Positions 45,729 to 55,802 of a stretch of 64,000 nucleotides of DNA are shown here, piece by piece (positions within the stretch are counted from its first letter, which is position 1; every line of letters begins with the position of its first letter). Under the pieces are notes generated by a model. It was given only the letters and a program-made list of their open reading frames with translations, did no database searches and was not told the origin of the DNA. The position numbers were made by a program, and so were the translations under genes. Source of the stretch: Filobacillus milosensis (GTDB taxonomy: Bacteria > Bacillota > Bacilli > Bacillales > Alkalibacillaceae). The stretch lies in NCBI RefSeq assembly GCF_004402015.1, contig NZ_SOPW01000003.1:1-64000 (forward strand), written 5' to 3'.

Positions 45729-47441
45729 GTGTTAGGACAAATCAACATTCGTAATTTTGCCATAATAGATGAAATAAGTTTAGATTTTAAAGAAGGGTTA
45801 ACTGTATTAACTGGTGAAACAGGTGCAGGGAAATCCATTATTATCGATGCTATTCAATTATTAGCTGGTGCACGCGCATCTGTTGATTTCGTTCGTCACC
45901 AAACAGATCAAGCACATATTGAGGGCATATTTTTTATTGATAATGAAAAGCATAATGTTTATCAAGTGATGAATGAATTTGACCTGCCATATGATGAGGA
46001 AGGCAGTATTATCTTGCAAAGACAAATTACTTCAAAAGGAAAAAGTATTTGTCGTGTGAATGGTAAATTGATCACTTTAGCCATTCTTAAGGAAATTGGA
46101 CAAACTATAATTGATATACATAGTCAGCACGAAACACAATCGTTAATGCATTCAGATAAACATATTCAGTTATTGGATCAATTCGATAAACCATCTATTT
46201 CAAAGGCAACAGAATCATACACCTATTTATATGATGATTATATCCGATTAAAAAATCGTTTTAAGGACTTATCTGAAAATGAACAAGAGATTGCTCAACG
46301 AATTGATTTATTAAAATTTCAATTAACTGAACTTCAAGATTCACAATTAGAAGTAGGCGAAGATGAAAACCTGGAAGAAGAACGGAATAAATTAGCCAAC
46401 TTTGAACGAATCCATGAGCATTTACAAACAACTTATTATGCGTTATATGGAGAAAGTAAAGGTTTAGATTATTTGAGTCATGCTATGACGTCTCTTGAGA
46501 ATCTGGAAGATGTGGATTCTTCTTTTAATCAACTATCAGAACAACTAAAGGCCAATTATTATGCCATTGAAGAATTATCATTTGAATTAAGAAACCATCT
46601 TGACGAGATGGAATTTCAACCAGATCGGTTAAATGAAATTGAAAAAAGGTTGCATGAAATTAATCGTTTAAAGAGAAAATATGGTAAAGATGTTAAAGAC
46701 ATCGTTGATATGATGATAGCAATGGAAGAAGAATTAGAACAACTAGAAAATAAAGATACACACATTCAGGCATTGGAGAAACAAATTAATGAAGTTGAAA
46801 AAGATGCATTAATGGAAGCAGAACAACTTCACCAAATTCGTAAACAAGTTGCAGAAAAATTAAAGTCAGCAATCCATGATGAACTTAAAGATTTATATCT
46901 TGAAAAGGCTGAGTTTGACGTATTATTTGATACATTAACGGGTGAGGTAGAGTGGAAAGACAAACAAATTAAACTCACGAAAAATGGTCTGGATCAAATT
47001 CAATTTTTAATTAGTACGAATCCCGGTGAGCCGAAAAAACCTCTTCAAAAAGTTGCTTCTGGAGGGGAAATTTCTAGAATCATGTTAGCGTTAAAAAGAA
47101 TTTTCTCAGAACATCAAAATATGACCAGTGTTATTTTTGATGAGGTTGATACTGGTGTGAGCGGTAGAGTAGCTCAAGCGATAGCACAAAAAATTCATCA
47201 CGTTTCTAAACAATCTCAGGTATTGTGTATCACACATTTACCTCAAGTTGCCGCTATTGCAGACCAACATTTACTTATTGAAAAAAACCAAATGCAGCAT
47301 GAAACAACTACAACTGTCAAACAATTAACTAAAGAGGAATCTGTCATTGAAATTAGTCGTATGATTTCAGGCACAGAAATTACAGATACAACCAAACAAC
47401 ATGCTGAAGAGTTAATTGAACAATCTAAAAGTGTTAAATAA
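45729..47441 (+). CDS. recN: DNA repair protein RecN
   Basis: 570 aa from GTG 45729 (ACGAGG 8 nt upstream). SMC-like: Walker A TGETGAGKSIIIDAI, a central coiled coil (about 160-370), signature VASGGEISRIMLA and Walker B 'VIFDEVDTGVSG'. It acts at double-strand breaks. Gene order ahrC-recN-spoIVB-spo0A is as in B. subtilis. Confidence 0.95.
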   Translation: MLGQINIRNFAIIDEISLDFKEGLTVLTGETGAGKSIIIDAIQLLAGARASVDFVRHQTDQAHIEGIFFIDNEKHNVYQVMNEFDLPYDEEGSIILQRQITSKGKSICRVNGKLITLAILKEIGQTIIDIHSQHETQSLMHSDKHIQLLDQFDKPSISKATESYTYLYDDYIRLKNRFKDLSENEQEIAQRIDLLKFQLTELQDSQLEVGEDENLEEERNKLANFERIHEHLQTTYYALYGESKGLDYLSHAMTSLENLEDVDSSFNQLSEQLKANYYAIEELSFELRNHLDEMEFQPDRLNEIEKRLHEINRLKRKYGKDVKDIVDMMIAMEEELEQLENKDTHIQALEKQINEVEKDALMEAEQLHQIRKQVAEKLKSAIHDELKDLYLEKAEFDVLFDTLTGEVEWKDKQIKLTKNGLDQIQFLISTNPGEPKKPLQKVASGGEISRIMLALKRIFSEHQNMTSVIFDEVDTGVSGRVAQAIAQKIHHVSKQSQVLCITHLPQVAAIADQHLLIEKNQMQHETTTTVKQLTKEESVIEISRMISGTEITDTTKQHAEELIEQSKSVK

Positions 47442-47460
47442 TGAAAGTATAATTTATAAT

Positions 47461-47500
47461 AAATCGCCTAGATCAGATTCCTATTTAGGCGATTTTTTTA
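47461..47500 (+). terminator. Terminator after recN
   Basis: AAATCGCCTA (47461-47470) and TAGGCGATTT pair around an 11-14-nt loop, followed by TTTTTTT. Confidence 0.88.
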
Positions 47501-47625
47501 TTCTAATTAATAATACGAAAAGAAGGAAAAGATAAACTGTATTGCATGTGTTTTAACTGTTTAAAAAACCACCCAAAAGCTCAAATTAAGCTTACAGCTT
47601 CGAAATAGGAATGAGGAGTGTGAAT

Positions 47626-48708
47626 ATGAAAAAGTCTCGCCATATAATACATTTGATTCTCCTTGTTTCGTTTTTTATTCCATTCACACACGTCAGTACA
47701 GTTTATGCATTAGATTCTAATACAGTAAGTGAAGTCATTCCTGGTGGTCAATCCATTGGAGTAAAATTACACACTTCTGGTGTTATTGTTGTTGGTTTTA
47801 GTCCCGTTCAAACGAATGATGGCAAAGTATCTTCAGCTGAGCAAGCCGGGGTTAAAATAGGTGATATCATTTTGAAATTAAATGGGGATAAAGTTGACAA
47901 TATGAGTGATTTCATTAAAAAAATTAAAGAAACAGAAGAAAAAAAGGAACCTGTTCAACTGCTAATTAAAAGAGAAGAGCATATTTTTCCTTTGTCATTT
48001 AAACCCGCTTATGATGTAAAGGATGAAGCTTATCGTTTAGGTTTATTTATAAGAGATGCTACGGCTGGAATCGGAACGTTAACATTTTATGATCCTGAGT
48101 CCAAGAAATATGGAGCTTTAGGTCATGTTATTATGGATCACCAAACCAAAAAGCCCATTGATATTTACAATGGTAAAATAGTGACCTCTGATATCACATC
48201 GATAAATAAAGGTAAAAACGGAACCCCAGGGGAAAAGAAAGCTCGATTCTCGATGGATGACGATAGCTTAGGGACTATTCAAATTAATAGTGATTATGGA
48301 ATTTTTGGTAAGTTAAATGATTCTTCTTTTATTAAAGGGCATCAAGATCCAATTCCTGTTGCTAAAGCCAATGAAGTAAAAGAAGGTAAAGCGCAAATTT
48401 TAACTGTTGTAGAGGATGACAAAGTTAAAACTTTCGATATTGAAATCATTAGCAGTGTTCCAAGTAAAAACCCTGAAACAAAAGGGATGATAATTAAAGT
48501 CACGGATAAGGAATTGTTAAAGAAAACTGGTGGTATTGTACAAGGGATGAGCGGAAGTCCAATAATACAAAACGGAAAATTAGTTGGAGCAGTTACTCAT
48601 GTGTTTTTAAATGATCCGACAAGTGGATATGGTGTGCATGTAGAATGGATGTTAAATGAAGCAGGATTAAAAATAGAAGCCGAAAAACAAACTCAAAAAG
48701 CAAGCTAA
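47626..48708 (+). CDS. spoIVB: SpoIVB serine peptidase
   Basis: 360 aa from ATG 47626 (GAGGAG 7-9 nt upstream). A signal/membrane segment (about 6-28), a PDZ domain (about 50-125, 'EQAGVKIGDIILKLNGD') and the S55 peptidase with His in 'GALGHVIMD' and nucleophile Ser in 'GMSGSPIIQ'. It is secreted from the forespore and triggers pro-sigma-K processing by cleaving SpoIVFA. I do not see a clear sigma-G promoter. Confidence 0.94.
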   Translation: MKKSRHIIHLILLVSFFIPFTHVSTVYALDSNTVSEVIPGGQSIGVKLHTSGVIVVGFSPVQTNDGKVSSAEQAGVKIGDIILKLNGDKVDNMSDFIKKIKETEEKKEPVQLLIKREEHIFPLSFKPAYDVKDEAYRLGLFIRDATAGIGTLTFYDPESKKYGALGHVIMDHQTKKPIDIYNGKIVTSDITSINKGKNGTPGEKKARFSMDDDSLGTIQINSDYGIFGKLNDSSFIKGHQDPIPVAKANEVKEGKAQILTVVEDDKVKTFDIEIISSVPSKNPETKGMIIKVTDKELLKKTGGIVQGMSGSPIIQNGKLVGAVTHVFLNDPTSGYGVHVEWMLNEAGLKIEAEKQTQKAS

Positions 48709-48756
48709 AAATAGTCGATGTTACCAAAATGTTGGTAGCATCGACTATTTGTTTTA
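48706..48756 (+). terminator. Terminator after spoIVB
   Basis: AAATAGTCGATG...TTACC pairs with GGTAG...CATCGACTATTT over about 17 bp around an 8-nt loop, with T-rich sequence behind. Confidence 0.85.
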
Positions 48757-48758
48757 CT

Positions 48759-48800
48759 ATCGACAAATAAAAATAAAATAACAAGAAACATGTCGTATTT
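48759..48800 (+). promoter_or_regulatory. Possible 0A boxes upstream of spo0A
   Basis: TTTGTCGATA on the minus strand (48758-48767) resembles the Spo0A box TTTGTCGAA; TGTCGTATTT at 48791-48800 is a weaker match. They would fit the known autoregulation of spo0A, but the first overlaps the edge of the terminator region. Confidence 0.35.
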
Positions 48801-48931
48801 TGGAGATAATCCAAGAAATTAAATAAAAAAATAAATAATTTAAAAAAATTTAAGATAAAAGAAGGATTTTTAAGAGAAATATGGAAATAGAATATAGTGA
48901 AATAAGAAGAAAATTCTGGGAGGTAACATTA

Positions 48932-49717
48932 ATGGAAAAGGTACGTTTAGGGATTGCAGATGACAACCGAGAATTAGTCACATTATTAGAGGATTTTTTT
49001 AATGAGGAGGATATGATTGAAGTCGTTGGCACAGCTTACAACGGTAGAGAATGTTTAACAATGATCGAAGACACTAATCCAGACGTACTCATCTTAGATA
49101 TCATTATGCCACATGTGGATGGTTTAGCCGTGTTAGAAAAAATGCGCGACTTGAATTTAGATGAATTTCCTAATGTCATTATGCTAACTGCATTCGGTCA
49201 TGAATCTGTAACTAAAAAAGCTGTTGAATTAGGTGCTACATATTACATGCTTAAGCCGTTTGATTTAGAACTACTTAAAGAGCAAGTTCTACAAGCTGCT
49301 GGTGCCGCTCAGCATACACCTATTAAATCGGAATCGTTTCAACAGAACAAACAGACTAAGAAAATTGATTTAGATGCTAATATCACTTCAATAATTCATG
49401 AAGTCGGTGTTCCAGCTCATATAAAGGGGTATTTATATTTGCGCGAAGCCATCTCAATGGTATATCACGATATTGAGTTGTTAGGCTCAATTACTAAAGT
49501 ATTGTATCCGGATATTGCCAAGAAATACAATACCACTGCTTCAAGAGTTGAACGCGCGATTAGACATGCTATTGAAGTCGCTTGGAACAGAGGGAATATT
49601 GATTCGTTATCATCTATATTTGGTTATACAGTAAGTGTTACAAAGGCAAAACCAACAAATTCAGAGTTCATTGCAATGATTGCTGACAAGTTAAGATTAG
49701 AGCATAAAGTAGGATAA
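48932..49717 (+). CDS. spo0A: Sporulation master response regulator Spo0A
   Basis: 261 aa from ATG 48932 (GGGAGG 8-9 nt upstream). Receiver domain with acidic pair Asp10-Asp11, phosphorylation site Asp56 in LILDIIMP, Thr86 and Lys108 (MLKPFD). The C-terminal DNA-binding domain ends with the nearly invariant '[19 protein letters not shown]' recognition helix. It switches on sporulation when phosphorylated by the phosphorelay. Confidence 0.97.
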   Translation: MEKVRLGIADDNRELVTLLEDFFNEEDMIEVVGTAYNGRECLTMIEDTNPDVLILDIIMPHVDGLAVLEKMRDLNLDEFPNVIMLTAFGHESVTKKAVELGATYYMLKPFDLELLKEQVLQAAGAAQHTPIKSESFQQNKQTKKIDLDANITSIIHEVGVPAHIKGYLYLREAISMVYHDIELLGSITKVLYPDIAKKYNTTASRVERAIRHAIEVAWNRGNIDSLSSIFGYTVSVTKAKPTNSEFIAMIADKLRLEHKVG

Positions 49718-49725
49718 TGCCATAT

Positions 49726-49762
49726 AATAGCACCTCACTCGATGAGGTGCTATTTTTTTTAC
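49726..49762 (+). terminator. Terminator after spo0A
   Basis: AATAGCACCTCA and TGAGGTGCTATT form a 12-bp stem with a 4-nt loop, followed by TTTTTTT. Confidence 0.9.
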
Positions 49763-49900
49763 TAAGTATTCCCTTAAACTTAAAATGCTAACAAATAGAC
49801 GATGATATGTAGAAAAGCACACGTTCTCTAGGTTTCATATTCAGGTATGAACGTGATAAAATTATTAAATGTTAAATCAACTTTGGAGGGGATTTTTTAC

Positions 49901-51265
49901 ATGAAAGTAGCAAAATTTGGGGGTAGTTCTGTAGCATCCGCTGAAATGTTGCAGAAAGTAGCGAGTATTATTAAAGATGATCCACAGCGAAAATTCATTG
50001 TTGTTTCTGCTCCTGGTAAACGTTTTAGTGAAGATATAAAAGTTACGGACTTATTTATTAAACTTGGTGAGCAATATAATAGTGGACAAGATGTTGAAGG
50101 AACGCTTCAGAAAATAACTGACCGTTTCATGTCTATCACTAAAGACTTGGATTTATCTGATGAAATTGCTGAACGTATAAAAAATGAATCAAAACGATTA
50201 TTAAAAGAAACATCCAACTCATCACATTTAATGGATGCATTAAAAGCAATGGGAGAAGATTCACTTGCTCGAGTACTTAGTGCTTATTTAAATAAAATTG
50301 GATTAGATGCGACATACGTTAATCCAAAAGATGCAGGAATATTTGTGAGTGATGACCCTGGTGATGCGCAGGTATTAGAGCACAGTTACGATAAGATATA
50401 TAAACTAAGAGAAAAAGAAGGAATTATTGTTATTCCTGGTTTCTATGGCTATACAGAAAAAGGGGTATTAACGACTTTCCCTCGTGGCGGGTCAGATATA
50501 ACTGGTTCAATCATTGCAGCAGGAATCGAAGCTGAATTATATGAGAATTTTACAGATGTAAGTTCAGTTTATAGTATAAACCCAGCAATTATTGATGAGC
50601 CGAATGAAATTAAGTTCTTAACATATAAAGAAATGCGCGAGCTGTCATATTCTGGATTTTCAGTATTTCATGATGAAGCATTAATTCCAGCTTTTAATAA
50701 AAACATTCCAGTGTGTATTAAAAACACCAATGAACCAGAAGCGCCTGGTACAATGATTGTAGCAAATAAAGAAGAATATAATGGTCCAATTGTCGGTATC
50801 GCAAGTGATAAAGGATTCGCAAGTATATACGTGAGTAAGTACTTGATGAACCGAGAAATAGGTTTTGGTCGTAATTTATTAAATATTTTAGTTGAAGAAC
50901 AGATCTCATTTGAACATGCGCCATCTGGTATCGATAGTATGTCTGTTATTGTACGCTCTGATCAACTGACAGAGAAAAAAGAACAACGTCTTATGAGTCG
51001 TATTAAGCAAGAATTAGATGTTGATTATGTTTCAATCACACATGGATTAGGGATGGTTGTAATTGTTGGAGAAGGTTTAAGTAATCGTGTTAACGTAGCT
51101 GCTATTGCAACAACAGCTATTGCTAAAGCGGGCGTTAATATTGAGATGATTAACCAAGGATCATCCGATGTTTCAATGATGTTCGGAATCCGAGAAGAAG
51201 ATATTAATAAAGCTGTTAAATCTCTATACCTCGACTTTTTTGAGTCGGCGATGGTTGTTAGATAA
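49901..51265 (+). CDS. Aspartate kinase (YclM/aspartokinase III type)
   Basis: 454 aa from ATG 49901 (GGAGGGG about 10 nt upstream); an upstream in-frame extension has no ribosome site. The kinase part has VAKFGGSSVA at the start, VVSAPGKR and FPRGGSDITG; two ACT domains end the protein (SIYVSKYLMN and MVVIVGEGLSN...GVNIEMINQGSSDVSMMFG). It phosphorylates aspartate for Lys/Thr/Met synthesis. The class resembles threonine-controlled YclM of B. subtilis, but the effector is an inference. No lysine riboswitch is seen upstream. Confidence 0.92.
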   Translation: MKVAKFGGSSVASAEMLQKVASIIKDDPQRKFIVVSAPGKRFSEDIKVTDLFIKLGEQYNSGQDVEGTLQKITDRFMSITKDLDLSDEIAERIKNESKRLLKETSNSSHLMDALKAMGEDSLARVLSAYLNKIGLDATYVNPKDAGIFVSDDPGDAQVLEHSYDKIYKLREKEGIIVIPGFYGYTEKGVLTTFPRGGSDITGSIIAAGIEAELYENFTDVSSVYSINPAIIDEPNEIKFLTYKEMRELSYSGFSVFHDEALIPAFNKNIPVCIKNTNEPEAPGTMIVANKEEYNGPIVGIASDKGFASIYVSKYLMNREIGFGRNLLNILVEEQISFEHAPSGIDSMSVIVRSDQLTEKKEQRLMSRIKQELDVDYVSITHGLGMVVIVGEGLSNRVNVAAIATTAIAKAGVNIEMINQGSSDVSMMFGIREEDINKAVKSLYLDFFESAMVVR

Positions 51266-51276
51266 TAAAGAATAAA

Positions 51277-51318
51277 TAAAATGAGCTAGCTTCAGATAAG
51301 AAGCTAGCTCATTTTTCG
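51277..51318. terminator. Bidirectional terminator between aspartokinase and yqzF
   Basis: AAATGAGCTAGCTT (about 51278-51292) and AAGCTAGCTCATTT (51301-51314) form a long perfect stem with A and T flanks. Confidence 0.88.
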
Positions 51319-51548
51319 TTTTTAAATCTTCCTTTAGTTTTGTTCTTTTTACGATCTCTGTGTAATAAAAATCCCCCAATAAAGCCAATACCTATTATGA
51401 CAAAAATTAATCCTGCAAATAATTGTATAATTACGTTAAAAAAGACTGGGTTAACAAAACCGAAAAAGGAATCCCTCATTAGCTTTATTCCATATACAGC
51501 AAGTATTCCTGGAATTAATAAAACTAAAAATGCAATTAATCGATACAT
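51309..51548 (-). CDS. yqzF: YqzF family small membrane protein (DUF2627)
   Basis: 79 aa with two membrane helices and a basic tail (HRDRKKNKTKGRFKN). The start MYRLIAFLVLLIPGILAVYG is typical of DUF2627. In B. subtilis yqzF lies between spo0A and bkdR as here. Function unknown. Confidence 0.85.
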   Translation of the reverse strand: MYRLIAFLVLLIPGILAVYGIKLMRDSFFGFVNPVFFNVIIQLFAGLIFVIIGIGFIGGFLLHRDRKKNKTKGRFKNEK

Positions 51549-51627
51549 TATAACACGACCTTAATATCATTATCCTTAAGTAGTATATCATAATTATAAA
51601 ATTAATCGATGAAAATATCTTGCATTA

Positions 51628-51641
51628 TTTAAGCGCTTTCA
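51628..51641 (+). promoter_or_regulatory. Catabolite-responsive element (CcpA site) upstream of bkdR
   Basis: TTTAAGCGCTTTCA matches the cre consensus TGWAARCGYTWWCW at 13 of 14 positions. It lies between a TTGCAT (51620-51625) and a TAAGAT (51643-51648), a 17-bp-spaced weak sigma-A promoter, so CcpA binding should repress. Confidence 0.68.
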
Positions 51642-51650
51642 TTAAGATAG

Positions 51651-51693
51651 AAGTGTGCAAATTTTTGCAGAGTGTAGGTGTAAAGTGTGCAAA
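51651..51693 (+). repeat. Direct repeats and palindrome at the bkdR start
   Basis: AAGTGTGCAAA occurs at 51651/52 and again 32 bp later, where it covers the GTG start codon. The first copy is part of the inverted repeat TGCAAATTTTTGCA (51656-51669). This looks like an operator, perhaps for BkdR itself. Confidence 0.5.
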
Positions 51694-53735
51694 ATGTTAT
51701 AATAGTAGGAGCAGGTAAGGGTGGAACCGCTATATTAAAGTTGTTTAAGCAAGCAGAGATGCTTCGCATTATAGCTATTGCTGATATAGATGAACATGCA
51801 CCTGGTGTTAAACTTGCTAAAGAATTAAATATAGATACATACATCGATTATCGTCAAGCTGTAGAGAGTGACATTGATATCATTGTAGAAGCTACTGGTA
51901 ATCAAGAAGTATTTGACGAATTGCTACGAATTAAACCAGAAAATTGTGTTTTAATTCCAGGTTCAATTGCTCATATTATGTTTGAACTTCTCGATGAGAA
52001 AGAGAGCTTATTAAAACAGGTACAAAAAAATACCATGACTCGTGATTTGGTTCTTAATTCTATACATGATGGAATGATTGTCATTAACACGAATGAGCAA
52101 ATCACTTTTATGAATGAAGCTGCAAGTCAGATATTGAATCTTGGTAAAGAAGAGGCAATGCAACAAAAGGTGCTTGATGTCATTCCAGATTCTAAATTAC
52201 CTTTTATTCTGAAATCACGTGAATCAGAAATTAATCAACATTTAACTTTAGAAAATCAGAAAAGTGTTATTACCACTCGAATTCCTTTAATTACTAATGA
52301 AGGAGAGTTATTAGGAGCATTTTCTGTTTTTAAAGATATCACAGAAGTAGTTGGACTAGCTGAAGAGATCACGAACCTTAAAGAAATCCAAGTCATGCTC
52401 GAATCCATTATTCAATCAAGTGAGGAAGCTATTTCTGTAGTGGATGAAACCGGCCGAGGTATTATGATTAACCCGGCTTACACAAAGTTAACGGGTTTAT
52501 CTGATAAAGAAGTTATTGGAAAGCCTGCAACGGCTGATATCTCTGAGGGCGAAAGTATGCATATGAAAGTTTTGCAAACAAGACGCCCAGTTCGTGGAGC
52601 TCGAATGAAGGTTGGGCCATATAAAAGAGATGTCCTTGTAAACGTTGCTCCAATTATAGTGGATGGCAAGTTAAAAGGAAGTGTAGGTGTTATACACGAC
52701 TTGTCTGAAATTGAGTCCTTAACTTCCGAATTAAAGCGAGCAAGACAAATCATACGAAATCTTGAAGCTAAATACACATTTGATGATATTGTTGCTGAAT
52801 CAAGTGATATGAAACTCGCATTAGAACAAGCTAAAGTAGGCGCAAAAACACCAACGCCAGTTTTACTCCGGGGTGAATCGGGAACAGGAAAAGAATTGAT
52901 TGCCCATGCTATTCATAATGAGAGCAAGCGAAAACATATGAAGTTTATTCGCGTCAATTGTGCGGCTTATGATGAAGACATGCTGGATCGTATACTTTTT
53001 GGTGATGAAAAAGGTGCACCTGAGCAACAAAAAGGGTATTTTGAAGAAGCCCATCATGGAAGTATATTTCTAGATGAAATTGGAGATCTTTCTCACCATT
53101 TGCAATCTAAAATTCTTAGGGTTTTAGAAGAGCAGACAATAGTTAGAGCAAGAGGCACTGAACCTATTTTTGTTGATGTCAGGGTTATTGCATCAACAAA
53201 TGTAAATTTAGAGCGGGCAATCATGACTAAAGAGTTCAGCGAAACACTCTATTATCGATTAAGTAAATTTCCAATTAATATTCCACCACTAAGGGAACGA
53301 ATGGAAGACCTAGAACCATTAATTTTACATCTGATTTATCAGTTAAATGAAAATTATGGTCGAAATGTCAAACAAATTTCTAATGAAGCTCTTAATAAAT
53401 TGAGAAAATATAATTATCCAGGAAACGTTAGAGAGTTGGAAAATATTGTTGGGCGTGCAATGATTAGTATGGAAATTCAAGATGAAACTATAAAGGAGAA
53501 TCATCTGCCTCCTTTGAGAAAGACTTCATTAGATGATTTAGATATTATACATGGAACACAGGATGATGAAGTGATTCCTTTGCAAGACGCCATTGATGAA
53601 TTTGAAAAGCAATTAATTTTAGAAACATTAGAGAAGAATAATTTTATAAAATCAAAAACTGCAGAACAATTAAATATATCAATTAGAAATTTATATTACA
53701 AAATGAAGAAATACAACTTAGGTAAAGACACTTGA
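51687..53735 (+). CDS. bkdR: BkdR-type AAA+ transcriptional regulator
   Basis: 682 aa from a GTG start. Domains: a Rossmann-like N-terminus (GAGKGGTA, 1-100), two PAS domains (about 110-225 and 235-345), an AAA+ domain (about 355-590; Walker A GESGTGKE, Walker B IFLDEIGD) and a C-terminal Fis-type HTH (KSKTAEQLNISIRNLYYKMKK). It should control the bkd operon that follows. Odd: the GAFTGA loop that touches sigma-54 is replaced by GAPEQQ, so normal sigma-54 activation is doubtful (see findings). 28 bp separate it from ptb. Confidence 0.92.
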   Translation: MQNVIIVGAGKGGTAILKLFKQAEMLRIIAIADIDEHAPGVKLAKELNIDTYIDYRQAVESDIDIIVEATGNQEVFDELLRIKPENCVLIPGSIAHIMFELLDEKESLLKQVQKNTMTRDLVLNSIHDGMIVINTNEQITFMNEAASQILNLGKEEAMQQKVLDVIPDSKLPFILKSRESEINQHLTLENQKSVITTRIPLITNEGELLGAFSVFKDITEVVGLAEEITNLKEIQVMLESIIQSSEEAISVVDETGRGIMINPAYTKLTGLSDKEVIGKPATADISEGESMHMKVLQTRRPVRGARMKVGPYKRDVLVNVAPIIVDGKLKGSVGVIHDLSEIESLTSELKRARQIIRNLEAKYTFDDIVAESSDMKLALEQAKVGAKTPTPVLLRGESGTGKELIAHAIHNESKRKHMKFIRVNCAAYDEDMLDRILFGDEKGAPEQQKGYFEEAHHGSIFLDEIGDLSHHLQSKILRVLEEQTIVRARGTEPIFVDVRVIASTNVNLERAIMTKEFSETLYYRLSKFPINIPPLRERMEDLEPLILHLIYQLNENYGRNVKQISNEALNKLRKYNYPGNVRELENIVGRAMISMEIQDETIKENHLPPLRKTSLDDLDIIHGTQDDEVIPLQDAIDEFEKQLILETLEKNNFIKSKTAEQLNISIRNLYYKMKKYNLGKDT

Positions 53736-53763
53736 GAATCGAACAACATGAAGGTGAGAAATT

Positions 53764-54663
53764 ATGACATTAGATGATTTAGTTAATCAGCTATGTAACA
53801 TGGAAGAAAAGAAAGTTGTTGCAGTAGCTGAAGCAACAAATGCAGAAACTTTGAAAGCTGTTAAAGATGGTGTTGACCGAGATCTTGCAGCGTTCAAGTT
53901 ATTTGGAAATATAGAAGATATTACAACGGCCTCAAAAGAAGTGGGGCTGGATGTTAACAATGAAAAAATAACACTGCACCATGCGACATCCGTTGAAAAT
54001 GCTGTAGAAAAAGCAGTGTTGTCTGTATCTGAAGAAAGATCTGATATTTTGATGAAGGGTAATGTCGCTACAAAGATTTTACTTAAAGCCGTATTAAAGA
54101 AAGGTTCAGGTCTTAGAAACGGAAGAATTTTATCACACGTTGCTATGTTCGAAATGCCTGATCGTGACCGATTCCTATTCTTAACAGATGCAGGGATGAA
54201 CATTGCGCCTGACCTTGAAGAAAAAGTGCAAATCATACAAAACTCTGTAGATGTTGTAAACCGGATTGGCGTGACTAATCCTAAGGTTGCACCACTGGCA
54301 GCAGTTGAAATTGTTAACCCGGCAATGCAAGCATCAATCGACGCTGCTGTTCTATCACAAATGCAAAAAAGAGGTCAAATTACTAATTGTATTGTAGATG
54401 GCCCATTAGCCTTTGATAATGCAATATCATTTGAATCGAAAGAACAAAAGAATATTCAATCAGAGGTTGCAGGGGAAGCAGATATTTTAGTTTGCCCTTA
54501 TATCGAAGTAGGAAATACTTTATACAAATCTTTTACGTATTTTGCCAACGCTAAAGTGGCTGGTATTATAAGCGGTGCTAAAGCTCCAATAGTTTTAACC
54601 TCTCGCGCTGATTCGGCAGAGAGTAAAATATATTCATTAGCTTTTGCTTTATTATCATCATAA
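53764..54663 (+). CDS. ptb: Phosphate butyryltransferase
   Basis: 299 aa, phosphate acetyl/butyryltransferase family. Motifs: [32 protein letters not shown] and '[17 protein letters not shown]'. It swaps CoA for phosphate on branched-chain acyl-CoA, giving acyl phosphate for Buk. First enzyme gene after bkdR. AAGGTGAG precedes the ATG. Confidence 0.94.
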   Translation: MTLDDLVNQLCNMEEKKVVAVAEATNAETLKAVKDGVDRDLAAFKLFGNIEDITTASKEVGLDVNNEKITLHHATSVENAVEKAVLSVSEERSDILMKGNVATKILLKAVLKKGSGLRNGRILSHVAMFEMPDRDRFLFLTDAGMNIAPDLEEKVQIIQNSVDVVNRIGVTNPKVAPLAAVEIVNPAMQASIDAAVLSQMQKRGQITNCIVDGPLAFDNAISFESKEQKNIQSEVAGEADILVCPYIEVGNTLYKSFTYFANAKVAGIISGAKAPIVLTSRADSAESKIYSLAFALLSS

Positions 54664-54683
54664 TTTTTGGGAGGAATACAAAC

Positions 54684-55784
54684 ATGGAATTATTCAAGTA
54701 TTTAGAGGAAAACGATTACGAACAGGTCGTATTTTGTCAGGATAAAAATTCAGGACTAAAAGCGATTATTGCGATTCATGATACGACACTCGGGCCTGCA
54801 TTAGGTGGAACTCGTATGTGGACGTATGATTCAGAAGAAGAAGCAGTAGTAGATGCGCTTCGTTTAGCTAAGGGTATGACTTATAAAAACGCTGCAGCAG
54901 GATTAAATCTAGGTGGAGGTAAGACTGTTATTATTGGTGACCCTAAGAAGGATAAAAATCCAGAAATGTTTAGAGCATTTGGTCGTTATATCCAAGGATT
55001 AAATGGTCGTTATATTACAGCAGAAGATGTTGGTACAACTGTTCATGATATGGATACGATCTATATGGAAACTGATTTTGTAACAGGTATTTCGCCTGAA
55101 TTCGGTTCTTCTGGTAACCCATCACCGGCTACGGCTTATGGTTGTTATTTAGGTATGAAAGCGACTGCTAAAGAAGCTTTCGGTACGGATTCTCTTGAAG
55201 GTAAAGTGGTTGCAGTACAAGGTGTAGGTAACGTTGCATATAACATGTGTAAACATCTACATGAAGAAGGTGCGAAATTAATTGTTACAGATATTAATCA
55301 AGATTCAGTTAAGCGTGCAATGGATGATTTCGGTGCACAAGCTGTTGATCCTGATGATATTTATGAAGTTGATTGTGATATTTATGCTCCATGTGCACTA
55401 GGTGCAACAATTAATGACGATACAATTCCTAAATTTAAGGCTAAAGCTATTGCTGGTTCTGCTAATAACCAATTAGCTGAATCACGTCATGGGGAGAAGC
55501 TGCATGAATTAGGTATCGCTTATGCTCCAGACTATGTTATTAATTCAGGTGGAGTTATTAATGTGGCTGACGAATTAAATGGTTATAACAAAGAGCGTGC
55601 TTTCAAACAAATTGAAACGATTTATGATAGTTTAGAAAAAATCTTTGAAATTTCAAAACGCGATAACATTCCAACTCATTTAGCTGCTGACCGTATGGCT
55701 GAAGAGCGTATCGAGAGTGTTAGTCGTTCAAGAAATACTTTCTTACAAAATGAACACAACATCATCTCTAGAAGAAACCAGTAA
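54684..55784 (+). CDS. bcd: Leucine dehydrogenase
   Basis: 366 aa of the Glu/Leu/Phe/Val dehydrogenase family. The catalytic Lys is in [15 protein letters not shown], and the NAD Rossmann '[13 protein letters not shown]' follows. It deaminates Leu, Val and Ile to keto acids, which feed the BKD complex in the same operon. GGGAGG upstream of the ATG. Confidence 0.96.
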   Translation: MELFKYLEENDYEQVVFCQDKNSGLKAIIAIHDTTLGPALGGTRMWTYDSEEEAVVDALRLAKGMTYKNAAAGLNLGGGKTVIIGDPKKDKNPEMFRAFGRYIQGLNGRYITAEDVGTTVHDMDTIYMETDFVTGISPEFGSSGNPSPATAYGCYLGMKATAKEAFGTDSLEGKVVAVQGVGNVAYNMCKHLHEEGAKLIVTDINQDSVKRAMDDFGAQAVDPDDIYEVDCDIYAPCALGATINDDTIPKFKAKAIAGSANNQLAESRHGEKLHELGIAYAPDYVINSGGVINVADELNGYNKERAFKQIETIYDSLEKIFEISKRDNIPTHLAADRMAEERIESVSRSRNTFLQNEHNIISRRNQ

Positions 55785-55802
55785 ATGATGGAGGAATTAT
55801 AA

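Noticed and set aside
49763-49900. Lysine riboswitch upstream of aspartokinase
   Set aside because: Only about 140 bp are available and no L-box motifs are seen.
53500-53763. Sigma-54 promoter for ptb
   Set aside because: No GG-N10-GC element with TGGCAC/TTGC character found near the bkdR end or in the gap.
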